A stretch of 64,000 nucleotides of DNA from Zizania palustris (lineage: Eukaryota > Streptophyta > Magnoliopsida > Poales > Poaceae), in the NCBI GenBank assembly GCA_019279435.1, contig JAAALK010000288.1, positions 53,991,624 through 54,055,623 of the forward strand. The letters are read 5' to 3'. Shown one piece after another: positions 44,996 to 55,753 of the stretch (positions are counted from its first letter, which is position 1; each line of letters opens with the position of its first letter). A program made the translations under genes and the position numbers. The notes under the pieces are model-generated. The model saw only the letters and a program-made list of their open reading frames with translations. It did not search any database and was not told the DNA's origin.

Positions 44996-45003
44996 AGCGT
45001 CGT

Positions 45004-45500
45004 TGTTGGGGGAAATTACTCTATTTCCAAGACTTAAAGAGTAACCCTTCGTGGGCTCAGTGAGGATCCCGAAGGTGGCGGACTGCTGTTCGGAGCATAC
45101 GTCGCCACGACCGGAGGGTGCCACGGTGCGAAGTCCTAGAGAACCCTCCGAAGGGAAGATGGAGGCCTCGAAGTAGAAGGACATGATTGATTGGATGTTC
45201 AGCTTATCCATCTACCCTGAAGCACTTTACCGTGTATAACCTTGTTTATAATACCGAATAGCTTCTACTATGTCGGTTGTAATTTAGGGGTAAATAGGTC
45301 TTTTCCTTATGCTTTTTTCCCTATAAATACCCCCCATTGTACCTTGTAAAGGGGATCCAGAACTAGTTGTTCAAACACACACATTCGGACCACTTGAGCT
45401 ATTATCCTTTACGGAGGCTCGAGTTAGTCCTGAAGCGCAAACTTCTTGTTTGTTCGTTCTTGATTACCGAGAACCTGTCGGTGTAACTTTTGCACCAACA
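45004..45500 (+). repeat. Gy5 3' LTR
   Basis: 497 bp, close to identical to 39157-39661, followed by the ATGTT duplication. The polypurine tract and antisense promoter region expected before it are absent. Confidence 0.95.
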
Positions 45501-45611
45501 ATGTTGTTTTATTCACTCATATTGTTTGTTTATTTAATGTGTGACCGTTAAATTTATAGATTGATAAATAGTTTTACTACATTTTTTTGTTATTTTTACA
45601 TGTATTACTAA

Positions 45612-45692
45612 TATTTGTGTGCATGTGTGTCTGTATATATATATGTGTGTATGTGTATATGCATATATGTATGTATATATATGTGTATCGCT
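45612..45692. repeat. TG/TA-rich microsatellite in Ha1
   Basis: Irregular run of tgtg, tatata and gtatgt (gtgtgcatgtgtgtctgtat and onward) in the right part of Ha1. No gene. Confidence 0.7.
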
Positions 45693-45785
45693 GTATCCGT
45701 GTTTTTTGAAAAATGATGTATCGAAGTATTGTCATATCGCGTATCCGTATCTATATCGACGTATCCGGGTAACATAGGGGACACG

Positions 45786-46516
45786 GCCGATTCAAGGGGA
45801 TCCATCAAATTCCAATTCAATCTAATCTACTATCCGTAGAATCGTTCTTTTTTTAATATTCTACCTTTTTTCCCTAGGTTCACCTATAGCACGTCCATCT
45901 TTGTGGGTTTGCACTGAAAACCTTCCATCCATCGTGTCGTAATCCCGGTAATCATTGTCAATTCGCTCGTGAATCGTCCGTTTAACCCCTGTAACGAGTT
46001 TTTATTAGTAATTCGATCTCTAGGCCGAATTGATACTAATCTTTGGTGTTTTACAGGGGCCAAGGCATTCAACTTCACCACCAAGAAGCCCTGCATCAAG
46101 CCGTCACCGACAAGGCGATCGCCAAAGGCCCAGGCTAATTTTTCCCTAGTCGTCGGTCTGACTGCCGGCATCCTTCGATCCGACCGAGCCTTGTCGTCGA
46201 TCCAACCACCGTAGCATGGCAGGTCCGACCAGCCTTCTCTAGCCGGCCCGATCGTCTACTCCTTCACGTTGCCGGCTTGACCGCCGGTTTTTGGTCAGTT
46301 TGATCGACCCGCCTTGGCCGGTCTGACCGCCCCCTCTCTCCTCAACTAATTGCATCGCATTCCCATAGAGCGGTTTAATTGCTTGGCGACTCCACCCATA
46401 GTTTCCATTGTCACGGTCAAGGGTCGTCAGAATGCAACGTCGACGTCGTGTGATGTTTGGAGGACTACTTCGAGCATCTACGCTTGGCACTTTGTCGGAC
46501 AATTTTAGCATCAACA
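45786..46516 (+). repeat. Gy4 5' LTR, second part
   Basis: Continues the LTR from 38465. Matches 49467-49850 and 50720-50908 plus 61725-61961 of the 3' LTR. It contains several ccgatc/gaccgg motifs and ends tttagcatcaaca, followed at 46524 by a primer-site-like TGGCGACTTCGTTGG. Confidence 0.85.
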
Positions 46517-47105
46517 CACTTTTTGGCGACTTCGTTGGAGGACACGCCAAGTTCAACAACATCGGTGATGGGTACGAATACCTCAACTACAACCACTGCG
46601 CCGACAAACATGGTGAGGAGCGCAAAGATCGACGACGACAACACCATCCTCCCCACCCTAGAACATATTTCTAGGGAGAACAAGGCTGAGATCGAGGCCA
46701 AGACAAGGGAGCTACACACCATCATGCTCGGGCACTACACCAAGACTCGTGCAGGCTTCATCAAGCGCAACACCGATCTCCCCAACATCTCCATGGGTAA
46801 GGTAACATCCCCTCCCCCTCTATCTACCCAAGTCATCGAACAAAAGATAACCGTAGATCAAACGGTTAGCGCTACGTTCACAAATCATCTAGGGCCCGAG
46901 GTAGACTCTAGGATGGAGGTGATATTTAGGAGGTTTGGCTTTTCCAAGGCCGCTTCTCCAACTCCAATTGCTAGTTTACCCCTTGTTCATCACATATACA
47001 GTAGAACCGATGAGAGTATGGAAAAAAATATTACAAGCACGACCTCGACATCTATGGCCGATACCCTATTTAACCCCGCTGGTCAAACCGGCGCGTGCCA
47101 GCCCT
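46517..47105 (+). pseudogene. Gy4 internal region, 5' part, unrecognised coding remnant
   Basis: A plus-strand frame open across the LTR end to 47161 contains ENKAEIEAKTRELHTIMLGH and LPNISMGKVTSPPPL. It has no domain I recognise; by position it should be leader plus gag. Frame and start are uncertain because the open stretch begins inside the LTR. The frame then runs directly into a copia integrase. Confidence 0.4.
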
Positions 47106-47890
47106 CGCTACCAACAACAGTCCCCACACTCACTCACTTCTTTGCTTGGGTGTCCACTTAGTTTGGGGTCACTATCAAGGCGTTTCAATGTGATAATGGG
47201 CGTGAGTTTGATAACTCCGCCTCTCGGGCCTTCTTCCTCTCTAAGGGAGTCCAGTTGCGCATGTTGTGCCCTTATACCTCCCCTCAGAACGGCAAGGCTG
47301 AGCGCATGATTCGCACCACTAAAAATGTTGTGTGCTCTATGTTTTTTCAGGCTTCTGCTCCCACTCGCTTCTGGGCTGAGAGCCTCCTTACTGCCACCTA
47401 CTTGCTCAATCACCTGCCTTCTAAGGCCACGCACACTCCCACTCCTCACCATGCCTTGTTCGGTACCCCTCCTTCCTATGCTCACCTTCGTGTCTTCGGG
47501 TGCACCTTCTATCCCAACACTTCTGCCACTGCTCCTCACAAACTTGCGCCCCGCTCGACCCTCTATGTGTTTCTCGATTATTCGCATAACCACATGGGGT
47601 ACCGTTGCTTTGACCTCTCTTCTCATCGTGTCCTTATCTCGCGACATGTCGTCTTCGCCGAGTCGGTCTTTCCTTTCTCCGCCGACTCCACTCCCGCCTC
47701 TGACCTTGAGTTGGAGTCTCTGTTTTCGACTGACCCGGTGGCTCAACCACCTTTGTTTTCTGCAGGTACACCTCCAGGTATTCCGGCAGCTTTACCACCG
47801 TATGGCACGCTTTGTGTGCACACGGCATTGCCCACCGCGCCATGTGCGGCCCCGGAGCCTCGATTGTGCCACACATGGCCGCTCCACCGC
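47106..47890 (+). pseudogene. Captured Ty1/copia integrase fragment inside Gy4
   Basis: Reads LTHFFAWVST, an in-frame TAG, then FGVTIKAFQCDNGREFDN and YTSPQNGKAERMIRTTKNVV (second and third catalytic acidic residues). ASAPTRFWAESLLTATYLLN and LRVFGCTFYPN follow, the typical copia integrase core and C-terminus. It is a different copia lineage from Co1-Co3. No LTR, reverse transcriptase or target duplication flanks it, and gypsy integrase resumes at ~47918. Template switching during reverse transcription is the simplest origin. Confidence 0.8.
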
Positions 47891-47917
47891 TGCTTGGTGA
47901 CTGTGTTGTCCAGCGGC

Positions 47918-49091
47918 AAGCGTTTAAATTTGTATTGCTTGATGATATGTTGTATCGTCGAACGGTTAATAGAGTACTTTTGAAAAGTTTAAATACCAAT
48001 CAATCTAAAGTTGTTATGGGTGAGGTCCATGAGGGACTTTGCGGTACTCATCAGTCGGCCTAGAAAATGATTTAGATGCTCAAGAGAGCGGGTTTTTATT
48101 AGCCGTCTATGACTAAAAATTGTTTCAAGTATTATAGAGGGTGTGAGGCATGTTAAAGGTTTGATAATATTCAGCTTGCTCCCACGTCTTTACTTAATCC
48201 TATTATCAAACCATGGCCGTTCCGAGGTTAGGGCTTAGACTTCATCGGCCAAATTCATCCTCCCTCTTCAAAAGGGCATCGGTTCGTGTTGATGGCTACA
48301 GATTACTTCACCAAGTGAACCAAGGTCGTGCCTCTCAAGAATATGACTCATAATGAGGTAATTGATTTAATCTTGAAGCACTTTATACATAGATTCAGTA
48401 TTCTCTAGACTCTTACTACAAATTAAGGTACTTCATTTGTTTCTAAAGAAGTGAGATTTTGTCGAATCTTATTGTATAAAGTTGATAAACTCCTCACCAT
48501 ACTATGATCAGGCTAATGGTCAGGCCGAGTCTAGTAATAAAGTGGTAATTAAACTCATTAAGAAGAAGATTAAGGAGTTTCCTAGAAGGTGGCATGAAGT
48601 GCTTTTTGACACGTTATGAGCGTGCAGGATAGCAAAGCATGGTGCTACCAAAGTAAGTCCATATGAGTCAAGAAGTCGTTTACCCGTAAAAGTGAATCTT
48701 GACTCTTTGAGGTTACTTAAGCAAGATGGCTTATCGATCAGGGATTATGAAGTTCTCTTGAAGGACAATTTGGAAAAAGTGACCGATAAGAGATTGAGAG
48801 CTCTAGAAACAATAGAAAAAGATAAGCGAAGAGTAGCTAGAGCTTACAATAAGAAAGTGAGCAAAATCGTTTCAGATTAATGACTTAGTTTGGAAGATGA
48901 TTTTGCCTTTAGGCACTAAAAGTGCAATGTTTGGCAAGTGGTCACCCAGTTGGGAAGGTCCTTTTAAGATTGTTGAAATCGCTCTAGGTAATGCATACTT
49001 GTTAGAGTCTTTACAAGGAAAGCGATTTCGTAGAACTCTTAATGGCAGGTATTTGAAAAAGTACTTCCCGAGTGTGTGGCAAGATGCTTGA
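47918..49091 (+). pseudogene. Gy4 gypsy integrase and C-terminal region, degenerate
   Basis: Reads FKFVLLDDMLYRRTV, then GEVHEGLCGTHQSA (integrase zinc region), GLDFIGQIHPPSSKGHRFVL and MATDYFTK (first catalytic Asp). The end has KWSPSWEGPFKIVEIALGNA and LNGRYLKKYFPSVW, stopping near 49091. Many stops and frameshifts occur between 48060 and 48690. 49092-49176 is a short tail containing aaggtaggagggcatg, which may serve as polypurine tract. Confidence 0.8.
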
Positions 49092-49176
49092 GGTGTTGTA
49101 TGGCCGGTATGAAGTGTATCGCCATTAGCCCGTAGTGCTTTTGCCTCAATAGTTTGCCAAAAGGTAGGAGGGCATG

Positions 49177-50908
49177 TGTTGATAACAAAATTTGGCACTA
49201 ATGGTCAAAATTGTCAAAGTTGGTATGTTTGACCGAAAATGTGACTTCCTAGCATAGGCCGGTCCAACCAGCCATGACACCCTGGTCAGACCAACCATAT
49301 GGGCCCGATCAGACCGGTCCAGTCCGAGTCCAACCACAAAGGGACTAATCTCGGGGTATTTTGATCTCTAACTAATTTTTAACAACTTGAACTCATACAT
49401 TAATTAATTTAGAGTAAAGATTATGTCCAGGAACGACAAGACCAACCCCTATAAATATAAAGGCAAGACCGATTCAAGGAATCCATCAAATTCCAATTCA
49501 ATCTAATCTACTATCCCATATAATCGTTCCTTTTTCAATCTACTACCTTTTTGCCCTAGGTTTAGCTATAGTATGTCCATCTTTGTGGGTTTGCACTGAA
49601 ATCCTTCCATCCATCGCGTCGTAATCATGGTAATCCTTGTCGATTTGCTCGTGAATCGTCATTTAACCCCCGTAATGGGTTTTTATCGATAATTCGGTCT
49701 CTAGGCTGAATTGATACTGATCTTTGGTGTTTTACAAGGGCCAAGGCATTCAACTTCACCACCAAGAAGCCCTACATCGAGCCATCACCGACAAGGCGAT
49801 CGTTGGAGGCACGAGGCTAATTTTGCCCTAGCCGTCGGTTTGACCGTCAACCATAGTTGTTATGGCGTCGCCATATCGTCGGCATAGCGTCGCCATATCG
49901 CCGTGGCAGAAATCTGCAATTCGCCACGGACCGCCATATCACCCAAGTGTCTATGGCGGGCGCCACTATGACGTGGCGTGGCGGATGTGGCGCCCGACAT
50001 ACGAAGGCGCGACGAGGGCGTGGCGATGGCGCGGCGGGGGCGCGACGAGTGTGCGACGGGGCATGGCGAGAGCGTGGCGAGGGTGCGACAGGGCGTGGCG
50101 AGGGCACGGCAGGGCCACGGCGAGGGCGTGGCGAGGGCACGGCGGGGCCGCGGCGAGGGCATGACGGGGCCACGACAAGGGCGCGGAGAGGTCAGATATG
50201 GCCGCTCAGTGCACTAGTGTAGAAGATGGGGAAGAGAAGAGAAGGGAGAGGAAGGGAAGTGTGGCGGCTGGAGAGGGGGCTGAGAGAGAGAGGTAGTGGG
50301 GAGAAGTTAGGGTTTAGAAATGGGCTTTAAATGGGCTGAAATTTAAATGGGTTGTGTGGTAAAATTTATATAAATAGATTATTTACTGTACTTTAAATAT
50401 ATTATTAGACATAATTTTAAATATGTTTTTGCAATTTTAATTATATTTTTTATATTATAATATATCTAAAGTGACAATATTGTAACTTGATATTGTATTG
50501 CTATGTTTATCATACCATACTAATATTGTTATTTGCAATTTAGTATTTTAGTACTTATATATTGATATATTTTTCTAAATCCTAAGCTATTTTTCTATAT
50601 TGTTCGCAGCACCGATGTGTCTATGGCGACGTCGCGCCGCACACCATAAGCGTTGTAAAGTTGTGAAGGTGGTAGGTCGTCGCGCTTCGCCGCGTTGCCG
50701 TAACAACTATGCCGTCAGCATCCGTCGGTCCGACCGAGCCTTGCCATCGGTCCAATCACCGCAACACGACTGGTCCGACCGATCATGTACAATCGGTCCG
50801 ACTGACCGTGTACAGTCGGTCCGACCAGCCTTCTCTAGACAATCTAATCGTCTACTCCTTCGTGTTGCCAACTGGACCACAGGTTTTCAGTCGGTTCGAC
50901 CGGCCCGC
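49177..50908 (+). repeat. Gy4 3' LTR, first part (contains Ha2)
   Basis: Starts TGTTGATAACAAAATTTGGC and parallels the 5' LTR. Ha2 interrupts it at 49852-50711 and Co3 at 50909. The part after Ha2 is rich in cggtccgacc motifs. Confidence 0.85.
49852..50711. mobile_element. Ha2: non-autonomous hAT-like element, 860 bp
   Basis: Terminal inverted repeat: left end CATAGTTGTTATGGCGTCG, right end in reverse complement CATAGTTGTTACGGCAACG. Octamer duplication CCGTCAAC (49844-49851) and CCGTCAGC (50712-50719) matches at 7 of 8, the hAT signature. The uninterrupted site is visible in the 5' LTR near 46165. The interior has a GC-rich degenerate minisatellite (~49980-50190, gggcgtggcgagggcacggc) and an AT-rich half. 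No transposase is encoded; open frames in the GC-rich part are compositional. Confidence 0.8.
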
Positions 50909-52936
50909 TGAGGAGTCATGCTGAAGATCGTGGGCCTCATGGCTCCAGATGTGATGAGTCATTGTCAACGATAGTCAAAGAGGACAGAAGAAGAAGGAAG
51001 ACCTGCTGCGTCATGGGCTGCGTGTGACTCAGGTACACGGGCAGCGAGCGACTATCGGGCAAGAGGCCGTGAAGTCGGGCTGGCCCAATCCGGGTACATG
51101 GGCCAGGAGCAGCAGAAGACCCACTAGGCTGTTGACTAGGATTGACTCAGGTACACGGGCGGTGAGTGATTGCCGGGCTGAGAGAGCTGCGGAGTCGGGC
51201 CGACCCAATCCGGGTACCTGGTGCAAAGTCGGTGGAGGCTTTGTCAGTTTCGGCGCAAAACTGACGACCACTGATCTTGTATCGGACTGTCCAGAAGAGA
51301 AGCCGTAGTCGCTACGAAAGCTTAGCCTCCAGATAAGTCATCTGTAAATAGGAGTTTACTACTTTGTCCCTAGGCCCACAGTCAGTCAGTCGAGTCTGTA
51401 AAAATATCCTAAGAGCAGTTTAGTCTTTTCCTTTTATTTCAACGTCTGTAAAAACCCTAAGGGGCTGGTGGAATATTCTAGGTCATTGGGCAGCCTATAA
51501 ATAGGGCCCCAATCCCTAGGGTTAGACTACCCTTTTTTGCTGAAATCACTTTTTAATCAATTCCTTGGGTCATTCCTCTTTGTTCCCCGTGTTTCTCTCT
51601 CCCTGCGTGCTCTGCCAGGCTCTGTTCTTGAGATTTTCCCTGTGATTGCTGTCGGTTCTTCACATGATGTTTATTCTCTAACGTTCTGCGCTGCCAGCAT
51701 TTTTCCTGTGGTCAAGTTTGCCTCGTTTTGCATGTGAAATCATTTATTCCTGAGCGGAAACTTCTCTGGTTGCTTCTGTTCTTCACGTGAGGAGTACTAG
51801 TTCTTGCTTGTAGCAAGTAGTACCTACTCCCTGTAGCAACAGTACACTAGTACTCTAGCCTTACTTTTTCTTGTGTAGCTTTTTGATCGAGCAGACAGGG
51901 CCAAGTCCTTTCTCTGGTTGTTTCTAGCGAAGCCCTCTTCTCTGTTCGAAGTCCCTCAGCTCCATGAGGCAGGCTTCGACCTGACATCTTCTAAGGCTTT
52001 CCTAGAACTTTTAACTCCGAACTCGAGCTATGAATCTTGCTTCGAAGTGTGCTCAGTTCTAAGGTTTTGTTCTGACATACTTCGGCTCTTTTGCGAAGCA
52101 TACTTCGACAGATTTCGAAGTTAGCTTCGAAGTATGTCTCTCTGGTAGACTTCGCTCGAAAGTGTGTTTTCTGAGATCTTTCTGCTGCTGTCTTTTCCGA
52201 AGGTCTCAGTTTGTGAGTTCGAAGTCTGTCGTTCGAAGTTAGCCCTCGGGTCGAAGGTTACCACTTCGTTTATCATACCTCGACCAAACTAGCCTCGAAG
52301 GAAGAATGCAGGCTTCGATTTTGTCTTGCTGCTGTGTGTTGAGCTTCGCTTCTCTTTCGAAGGTTGCCCTTTTGTGAACCTTGTTCAAAGCTTTCTGTTC
52401 GAAGTACAGGCTTCGAAGTACACTGTTCGAAGAAAGCTTCGATACTGTCATACTTCGCTTCGAAGCATACTTCGCACTTTGTCACACGTGAACTAGGCTA
52501 GTTTCCACAAACCTTCGGGACTTCCACGACAGCCTTCGGTAGACTTCGACAAGGGACTTCGAAGCAGGCTTCGACACAGCGAAGCAGGCTTCGCCAAGTT
52601 TCGAACAGGAGACAAATTTGAACAGTAACTTCTCATCTCCTTTCATGTATACTTAGATCATCTGCTGAGAAGTTTTATCTGCCATGATTTGAACATTCTG
52701 ATTATCTGCCATGATTTGAACATTCTGATTATCTGCCTGATTAGCACTGTATTGGTGTTTCTCTGTCTAGAACACCAGACTTTTCTAGGCTACATACTTT
52801 TAGACTTAAGCAATTTGTTCACGCTTTGTTGCTTAGTCTTTTGAGGAGCGTTGGGTGTTGGGAGCAGGCCATTGATTCGAAAGAATTTTTAAGGCGCCCA
52901 TTCACCCCCTCTCTGGTCGCTACTTTCGGTCCTACA
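50909..52936 (+). repeat. Co3 5' LTR
   Basis: 2028 bp, TGAGGAGTCATGC to CGGTCCTACA. TATA box 51496-51503. The downstream half (51940-52640) is crowded with TTCGAAG palindromes and a ~20-bp repeat (cgaagcaggcttcgacacag, two copies here). A 27-bp direct duplication (atctgccatgatttgaacat...) at 52677-52730 is single in the 3' LTR. Confidence 0.95.
51496..51503 (+). promoter_or_regulatory. TATA box of Co3 5' LTR
   Basis: TATAAATA in cagcctataaatagggcccc; the same sequence is in the 3' LTR near 60267. Confidence 0.6.
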
Positions 52937-52938
52937 AG

Positions 52939-52950
52939 TGGTATCAGAGC
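52939..52950 (+). promoter_or_regulatory. Co3 primer binding site (initiator Met tRNA)
   Basis: TGGTATCAGAGC two bases after the 5' LTR, as in Co1 and Co2. Confidence 0.9.
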
Positions 52951-53001
52951 CTGGTTAGGGTTTTCCCATACCTTAACCGGTTCTAAACCCCAGTAGTGAT
53001 C

Positions 53002-55751
53002 ATGACTTCTCCTGGAAAGGTCCCGTCCTTGGAAGCTTATGGCTATAATTATTGGAAGACTCGCATGCGAGCCTATCTCATGAGCCAAAGCTCGGACATC
53101 TGGGACATTTGCGTTCACGATACATTTGTCATATTGCCAGTTGCTGAGCGTGGTACTCCTAGTATCATTGCCCAGCATCTGAACAATAGTAAAGCTGTGA
53201 ACATTTTGTTTTCTGATTTAGGTCCCACTGAGTTTGAGCGTGTGAGCCATCTCTCCACTGCAAGAGAGATCTGGGCTACTCTCAAGGCACACCATGAGGG
53301 GACAGCCCAGGTCAAGGCTCGGCTCTATCAGACCTACCGGCGTGAATATGAGAACTTCACACAAAAGCCGGGTGAATCTGTTGAAGCGTTGTTTGGTCGT
53401 TTTCAATCGATCATAAACAAGCTTCGGGACAACAAGGCTGAGGGTGTTCAGTTAGTCTCAATCACGAGCAGGCGCTCAAGGTTCTTCACACCTTGGACCC
53501 AAAGATCTAGGAGATCAAGGTATCCTCTATCATTGAGAGCACATCTTATGATACCTTGAACATTTCTGAGTTGTTTAGCAAGCTGAAGGCCACCGAGGTT
53601 GATATCCAGTTGAGATCAAATCTCACTGGCTCTGGATCAAAGTCTCTAGCCCTTGCTACACCATCTGCTGACCCCTCCTCTGTGAGCTGTGCTGGGTTCT
53701 CTTTGATGTCTATCACTGAGGACCAGCTCGAGTCATTAGGAGATGATGACCTGTGTCTTTTTAACAACCGGGTGCGTCGTGTTTATGACAAGAGAATGTT
53801 CAAAAGACACGGCACAAAATCCGGGTGCTTTGAGTGTGGTGACCCAGGACACTTCATCACCGACTGCCCCAAGCGCAATGGCCACAAGAAGGGCACCGGT
53901 GGTGGCTTTCACGACTCCGGCAAGCACGAGAGCTCCTCCTTCAACAAGGGCAAGCCAAAGACCAGATTCTTCAGAAAGGCCCTGAAGGACTACTGGTGAG
54001 AGAACAAGAAGCGGGACAAGGCCTTCTTCGCCGAGATGGAGAAGAGCTACTCCAAGCGGTCCACGTCTTCTTCCTCTTCATCGAGCTCAAGCGATGAGGA
54101 GATCGTCATCAGGAAGGGGAAGGACAAGGACGATCCGGCGGGTCTTTGCTTCATGGCCTTCGGGAACAGACCAAAGAGCCGCTCACATCAGCGCCGAAGA
54201 TCCCGCAAGAGCTTCTGCTCAATGGCTCTTGGGGATAAGGAAGAGAAGAGCTCCTCCGATAACTCCGACGACGACGACAACGAAAAGGTATCATCCTATG
54301 AACGCGAAATCGTTGATTTACTTGAAAGCAATCGTCAGGAGTTAAAATATCGAGAAAACTGCTTAGGGGAGCTAAGAAGAGGATAGATGAGCTAGAAAGT
54401 GAGCTTGCCGTGGCCAACGGCAGAATTGAGAGTCTATCTTCTTCCCCTTGCTTGGGTGATAGCAGTGAGTGCCCAAAGTGTGAGGTGCTTCTGTGTGACC
54501 TGTCGACACTGAAGTCCAGGTACACAGAAAGGGTTGATGAGAGGGACGCTTTGGCCACTGAGCTCGAAAGCGCTCAGCTGGAGCTGAAAGACGCTCAAGT
54601 CACTGTCGTCGCACCCTGTGCTGATTGCCCATCTCATCTAGCTGCCTTAGCTGAGCTGAAAGCCAAGGGTGATGAGCATTTGGGGGATTTGGAGAGAGTG
54701 AGAGCTGAGCTAGCACAAACTAGGCTAGAGCTTGAGACACTGTCAGTTCCACCCACTGTCTGTGAGAACCGTCTATCTCTTAGACTGGAGTTGATTAAGC
54801 TGAAAGCCGAGAAGTCTGTCCAGGTAGATAGCGAGTGTGAGACCTACTTGTCTCAGGTAGAGGTTCTAGCTTCCTTGAGAGAGGAGCTAGCTGATTCTCA
54901 GAATGAGAATTTTTACCTTCGTTCTATCCTGAGTTGGATCAGTGCCCGAGAGCCACAGCTCGGCATGATGATCCAGCAGTTCAAGAGGCAGGATGGGTTT
55001 GGGGTAGGTTACACCTACACCAAGGCTGACTTTGAGAGTGCCATTAGCCGGGCAGTGGAGTGGAGTAAAATGACTCCTGAGCAGAAATATCCCAAGACTC
55101 ACTCCACTGAGTCTTCCCAGTCTAGTCAGCCCAAGGATGGAGTGATTCATGAACAGTCCAAAGCTCCACCCAAGAAGCCCATCTGGGTTCCAAAGCCCAA
55201 ACACCTCCACACTTCTCTCGACTCTCTTCCTGGACCCTCTCAACCTAAGAAAACTACACCAAACACCACTAAGCCCAAGAACCCCAAGCCTCAACCACAT
55301 CCCAAGAAGCCCACCTACCATTGTGAGTATTGTCAGAGAGAAGGGCATCTTGCGGAGTTTTGCTTCAAGAGGAAGCGGGTTGAGAAAGCAGAGAGCTCGT
55401 GGTGGTCAGGAGCAGTTCTACCAGCAGGGTGGTAGACTGCGTGTTTCTCGATGCGGGGAGAGGCTAGAGGCCGGGCCGCGTCGTGTAGGTGGTGGTAGAG
55501 GAGACGACTTTCATGCCCGTGCTCCAGTTGGTGGTGTTCGTTCCGGCAGAGCTCCAGGCCGTTTTGGCTACGGTCCTGGACCTCGTGGCCGAGGCTTTAG
55601 GCAGAATCGAGGACCACGCTTTGAGCCGCGTTTTGGTCCAAACTCTTCTGATGGTTTTTGCTTTCCGTCTTTTGAGCAGATGGCTCGACACTGGTTTAGC
55701 TCTTTTGCTAAACCTGGTGCCGGACCATTTGCTCCCACTTACAACCACTGA
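53002..55751 (+). pseudogene. Co3 gag, long form with two zinc knuckles, degenerate
   Basis: ATG at 53002 (MTSPGKVPSL). The gag core has YNYWKTRMRAYLMSQ and HLSTAREIWATLKAHHEG. A first CCHC knuckle (CFECGDPGHFITDC) is at ~53824-53865, then acidic serine-rich stretches. A long coiled coil covers ~54380-54920. A second knuckle (CEYCQREGHLAEFC) is at ~55322-55363, followed by an Arg/Gly-rich tail. Defects are a one-base loss near 53457, TAG near 53505, TGA at 53997-53999, a shift near 54360 and one near 55400. It ends at a TGA (55749) with pol following in the -1 frame, as in Co2. Much longer than the Co1 gag. Confidence 0.85.
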
Positions 55752-55753
55752 TT

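Larger units (their letters stand above)
39157..45500 (+). mobile_element. Gy5: Tat-type gypsy with an inverted interior and an assembly gap
   Basis: LTRs 39157-39661 and 45004-45500 in plus orientation, with perfect target duplication ATGTT (39152-39156, 45501-45505). Gag begins on the plus strand, but after the 100-N gap the interior (40741 to ~44990) is reversed. The antisense-type gene lies on the plus strand and the pol C-terminus on the minus strand, opposite to what LTRs and gag require. Most of pol is missing. This is either a true rearrangement or a misjoined assembly. Confidence 0.85.
38466..45777. mobile_element. Ha1: hAT-like DNA element (~0.96 kb without Gy5)
   Basis: Insertion in the Gy4 5' LTR, located precisely by comparison with the intact 3' LTR. 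Flanking octamers GGGGCAAG (38458-38465) and GGGACACG (45778-45785) match at 6 of 8 positions, as expected for an old hAT duplication. Ends CTACGAAGCTCGGATAC and (reverse complement of the right end) CTATGTTACCCGGATAC form a weak ~17-bp inverted repeat. Subterminal gatacgtatc-type palindromes are abundant on both sides. No transposase is visible; the interior has a proline/GC-rich region with ~65-bp degenerate repeats (38700-38900). Gy5 interrupts it at 39157-45505. Confidence 0.6.

Noticed and set aside
49857..50222. Several Arg/Gly/Ala-rich open frames on both strands
   Set aside because: All derive from the GC-rich minisatellite of Ha2; open frames in all phases are expected there.
51940..52620. 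Heat-shock-element reading of the TTC/GAA motifs
   Set aside because: The motifs are mostly contiguous TTCGAA; the GAAnnTTCnnGAA spacing needed for heat-shock factor is not regularly met.
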